Assembly (NCBI GenBank): GCA_021160405.1
Contig: JAGHCO010000219.1
Span: forward strand, 1 to 15,643
DNA from: Candidatus Aerophobota bacterium
Lineage (GTDB): Bacteria > Aerophobota > Aerophobia > Aerophobales > JAGHCO01
Reading direction: 5' to 3'
DNA length: 15,643 nucleotides
A program made the translations under genes and the position numbers. Of the stretch, positions 14,906 through 15,643 are shown in pieces (position 1 is the first letter of the stretch; each line of letters begins with the position of its first letter). Under the pieces are notes generated by a model, which saw only the letters and a list, made by a program, of their open reading frames with translations, was not told the origin of the DNA and made no database searches.

Positions 14906-14961
14906 TTTTTATTTATCTGCGTAAATCAGTGGCCAATATTTAAAGTTAGCACGGATTTTAC
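14906..14961 (-). repeat. Dispersed repeat, copy C, in the queA leader
   Basis: Read on the - strand, 14933-14906 matches the left arm of copy A at 23 of 28 positions, sharing GCCA, GATTTAC and CAGATAA. A second arm-like piece, TTAGCACGGATTTTAC on the + strand (14946-14961), resembles the start of copy B with one base missing. The two pieces sit 12 bases apart. The repeat ends at the base before the queA ATG and most of it would be transcribed as the queA 5' leader. Confidence 0.55.
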
Positions 14962-14983
14962 TTAGAGTCAAATTATAGGTCAA
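14955..14983 (-). promoter_or_regulatory. Strong sigma70-type promoter for queA
   Basis: On the - strand, TTGACC (14983-14978) is 17 bases before TAAAAT (14960-14955); each box matches consensus at 5 of 6 positions. The transcript would start about 14948, giving a leader of about 43 bases that carries repeat copy C. A second, weaker pair (TTGACT at 14971-14966 and TAACTT at 14948-14943) is shifted by 12 bases. Confidence 0.6.
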
Positions 14984-15073
14984 ACCTAAACAATACACTT
15001 TATGCTTAATTCCTTTTTATCATTTCCATTATTTCATCAACTCTTTTTTTCTTGTATATTGTTTAGGTTTGAC
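14979..15073. repeat. 17-bp perfect inverted repeat with 61-base spacer
   Basis: GTCAAACCTAAACAATA (14979-14995) is the exact reverse complement of 15057-15073. Pairing continues after one mismatch for two more bases. The spacer is T-rich and has no gene. Both arms end with outward-facing TTTGAC; the left one is part of the proposed queA -35 box. Extra copies of the hexamer lie at 14967-14972 (GTCAAA) and 15088-15093 (TTTGAC). Possible readings are a small MITE with terminal inverted repeats, or paired operator half-sites for a regulator. Confidence 0.75.
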
Positions 15074-15088
15074 TCTATTCCTGTAGAT

Positions 15089-15116
15089 TTGACAAAGAGC
15101 TATTATGTGGTATTAA
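15089..15116 (+). promoter_or_regulatory. Probable sigma70-type promoter for the pilus/secretion ATPase gene
   Basis: A perfect TTGACA (15089-15094) is 16 bases before TATTAA (15111-15116), which is preceded by TGG, an extended -10 pattern. Transcription would begin about 15123, leaving a leader of about 25 bases before the ATG at 15148. The -35 box overlaps a TTTGAC hexamer related to the nearby inverted repeat. Confidence 0.6.
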
Positions 15117-15147
15117 TAAAACAAATAAGAAAAAGTAGGATATTAAA

Positions 15148-15643
15148 ATGGCTAAAGTAGGGAGAATGAGCCTGGGAGATGTTTTGCTTAAAGAAGGTTT
15201 TGTAAGCGAAAAGGATCTTAAAAGAGCTAAAGAGTATCAAAGAAAAGAGGGAGGGAAACTTGCTGATATTTTAGTTAAATTGGGAATAATTAGTGAGGAG
15301 CAGTTGGTGATAGGCTTTTCTAAACAGTTGGGAATTCCCCATATAAAATTGAGGAATTACAAACTGGATCCGGAAATAATGAAAATTCTCCCTATAAAAA
15401 TAATTAAAAAGGAAAAAATAATTCCTCTGGCTAAATCTGGGGAAAATCTAACTATTGTTACCTCTGACCCTTTAAATGTTTTGCTCATCGATAACTTAAA
15501 AGCAAGAACAGGTTATAACATCCAGATTATTGTAGCTACTTCTACTGAAATTGAGCAAACCATTGATGATTACTATGCTACTTTAGCTACTAAAGATTTA
15601 GATGAGTTAATAGAGAAATCAGGCAGAGAAGAAGAGTTAACAG
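15148..15643 (+). CDS. PilB/GspE-type ATPase, N-terminal part (3' truncated)
   Basis: Type IV pilus and type II secretion assembly ATPases power pilin polymerisation at the inner membrane. Only the first 165 codons are present. They contain a two-part N-terminal region typical of PilB/GspE/MshE: a helical segment (MSLGDVLLKEGFVSEKDLKRA) with the repeated pattern LADILVKLGIISEEQL, then the T2SSE_N/MshEN domain starting near GIPHIKL, with LPIKIIKKEKIIPLA and VTSDPLN. The MshEN fold is known in some members to bind cyclic di-GMP; whether this one does cannot be told. The ATP-binding domain lies beyond the window. The ATG at 15148 is preceded by AGGA and is the likely start; a second ATG at 15166 would begin MSLGD. 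The promoter at 15089-15116 serves it. Confidence 0.85.
   Translation, partial: MAKVGRMSLGDVLLKEGFVSEKDLKRAKEYQRKEGGKLADILVKLGIISEEQLVIGFSKQLGIPHIKLRNYKLDPEIMKILPIKIIKKEKIIPLAKSGENLTIVTSDPLNVLLIDNLKARTGYNIQIIVATSTEIEQTIDDYYATLATKDLDELIEKSGREEELT

Noticed and set aside
15006..15056. Short - strand frame with protein-like composition (KRVDEIMEMIKRN) inside the inverted repeat
   Set aside because: It is only about 16 codons between stops, with no SD. It could be a gene remnant but cannot be supported.
1..15643. Defence system, CRISPR array, prophage or integrative element
   Set aside because: No repeat-spacer pattern, integrase, transposase, toxin-antitoxin pair or nuclease-helicase cluster was found. 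The genes are mostly housekeeping.

Overview
The window is an AT-rich (by eye roughly 35-40 % GC), densely packed stretch of chromosome from a diderm (Gram-negative) bacterium. Two proteins carry bacterial lipoprotein signals, one of them an LptE-like LPS-assembly protein. A ferredoxin-dependent 2-oxoacid oxidoreductase subunit and an ApbE flavin transferase suggest an anaerobe. No gene fixes the phylum; a poorly sampled low-GC anaerobic lineage is my guess only.

Layout. (1) Bases 1-9565 hold ten genes on the + strand, tightly spaced or overlapping: the 3' part of a membrane-anchored SMC/YhaN-like ATPase, apbE, recJ, apt, coaBC, a long NfeD protease, a short NfeD OB protein, a slipin (SPFH protein), an LptE-like lipoprotein, and an orphan 2-oxoacid:ferredoxin oxidoreductase beta subunit. 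(2) Bases 9574-11648 on the - strand are rpsT-lepA, ending convergently 8 bases from the oxidoreductase gene. (3) Bases 11712-13881 on the + strand are murJ and a DUF429 protein; murJ diverges from rpsT across a 63-base gap with overlapping promoter-like signals. (4) queA (- strand, 13871-14905) overlaps the DUF429 gene tail to tail by 11 bases. (5) A 242-base divergent gap (14906-15147) holds repeat sequence, a 17-bp inverted repeat and two good sigma70-type promoters. It leads into the start of a PilB/GspE-type ATPase that runs off the window.

Most genes are housekeeping: DNA repair (recJ), purine salvage (apt), CoA synthesis (coaBC), flavinylation (apbE), translation (rpsT, lepA, queA) and envelope (murJ, lptE-like). 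The NfeD-NfeD-slipin trio is a recognised membrane-quality module. I see no CRISPR array, tRNA, rRNA, integrase, transposase or clear intrinsic terminator, and no convincing new multi-gene system.

The most unusual signal is non-genic. A degenerate repeat family occurs three times (5744-5865, 11376-11408, 14906-14961). Its ends supply stop codons or terminal codons of coaBC and rpsT, and they lie 0-5 bases before the start codons of nfeD, lepA and queA, none of which has a Shine-Dalgarno sequence. Other points of note are a serine at the normal catalytic-cysteine position of CoaC, and an inverted repeat with outward-facing -35-like ends between queA and the pilus ATPase gene.
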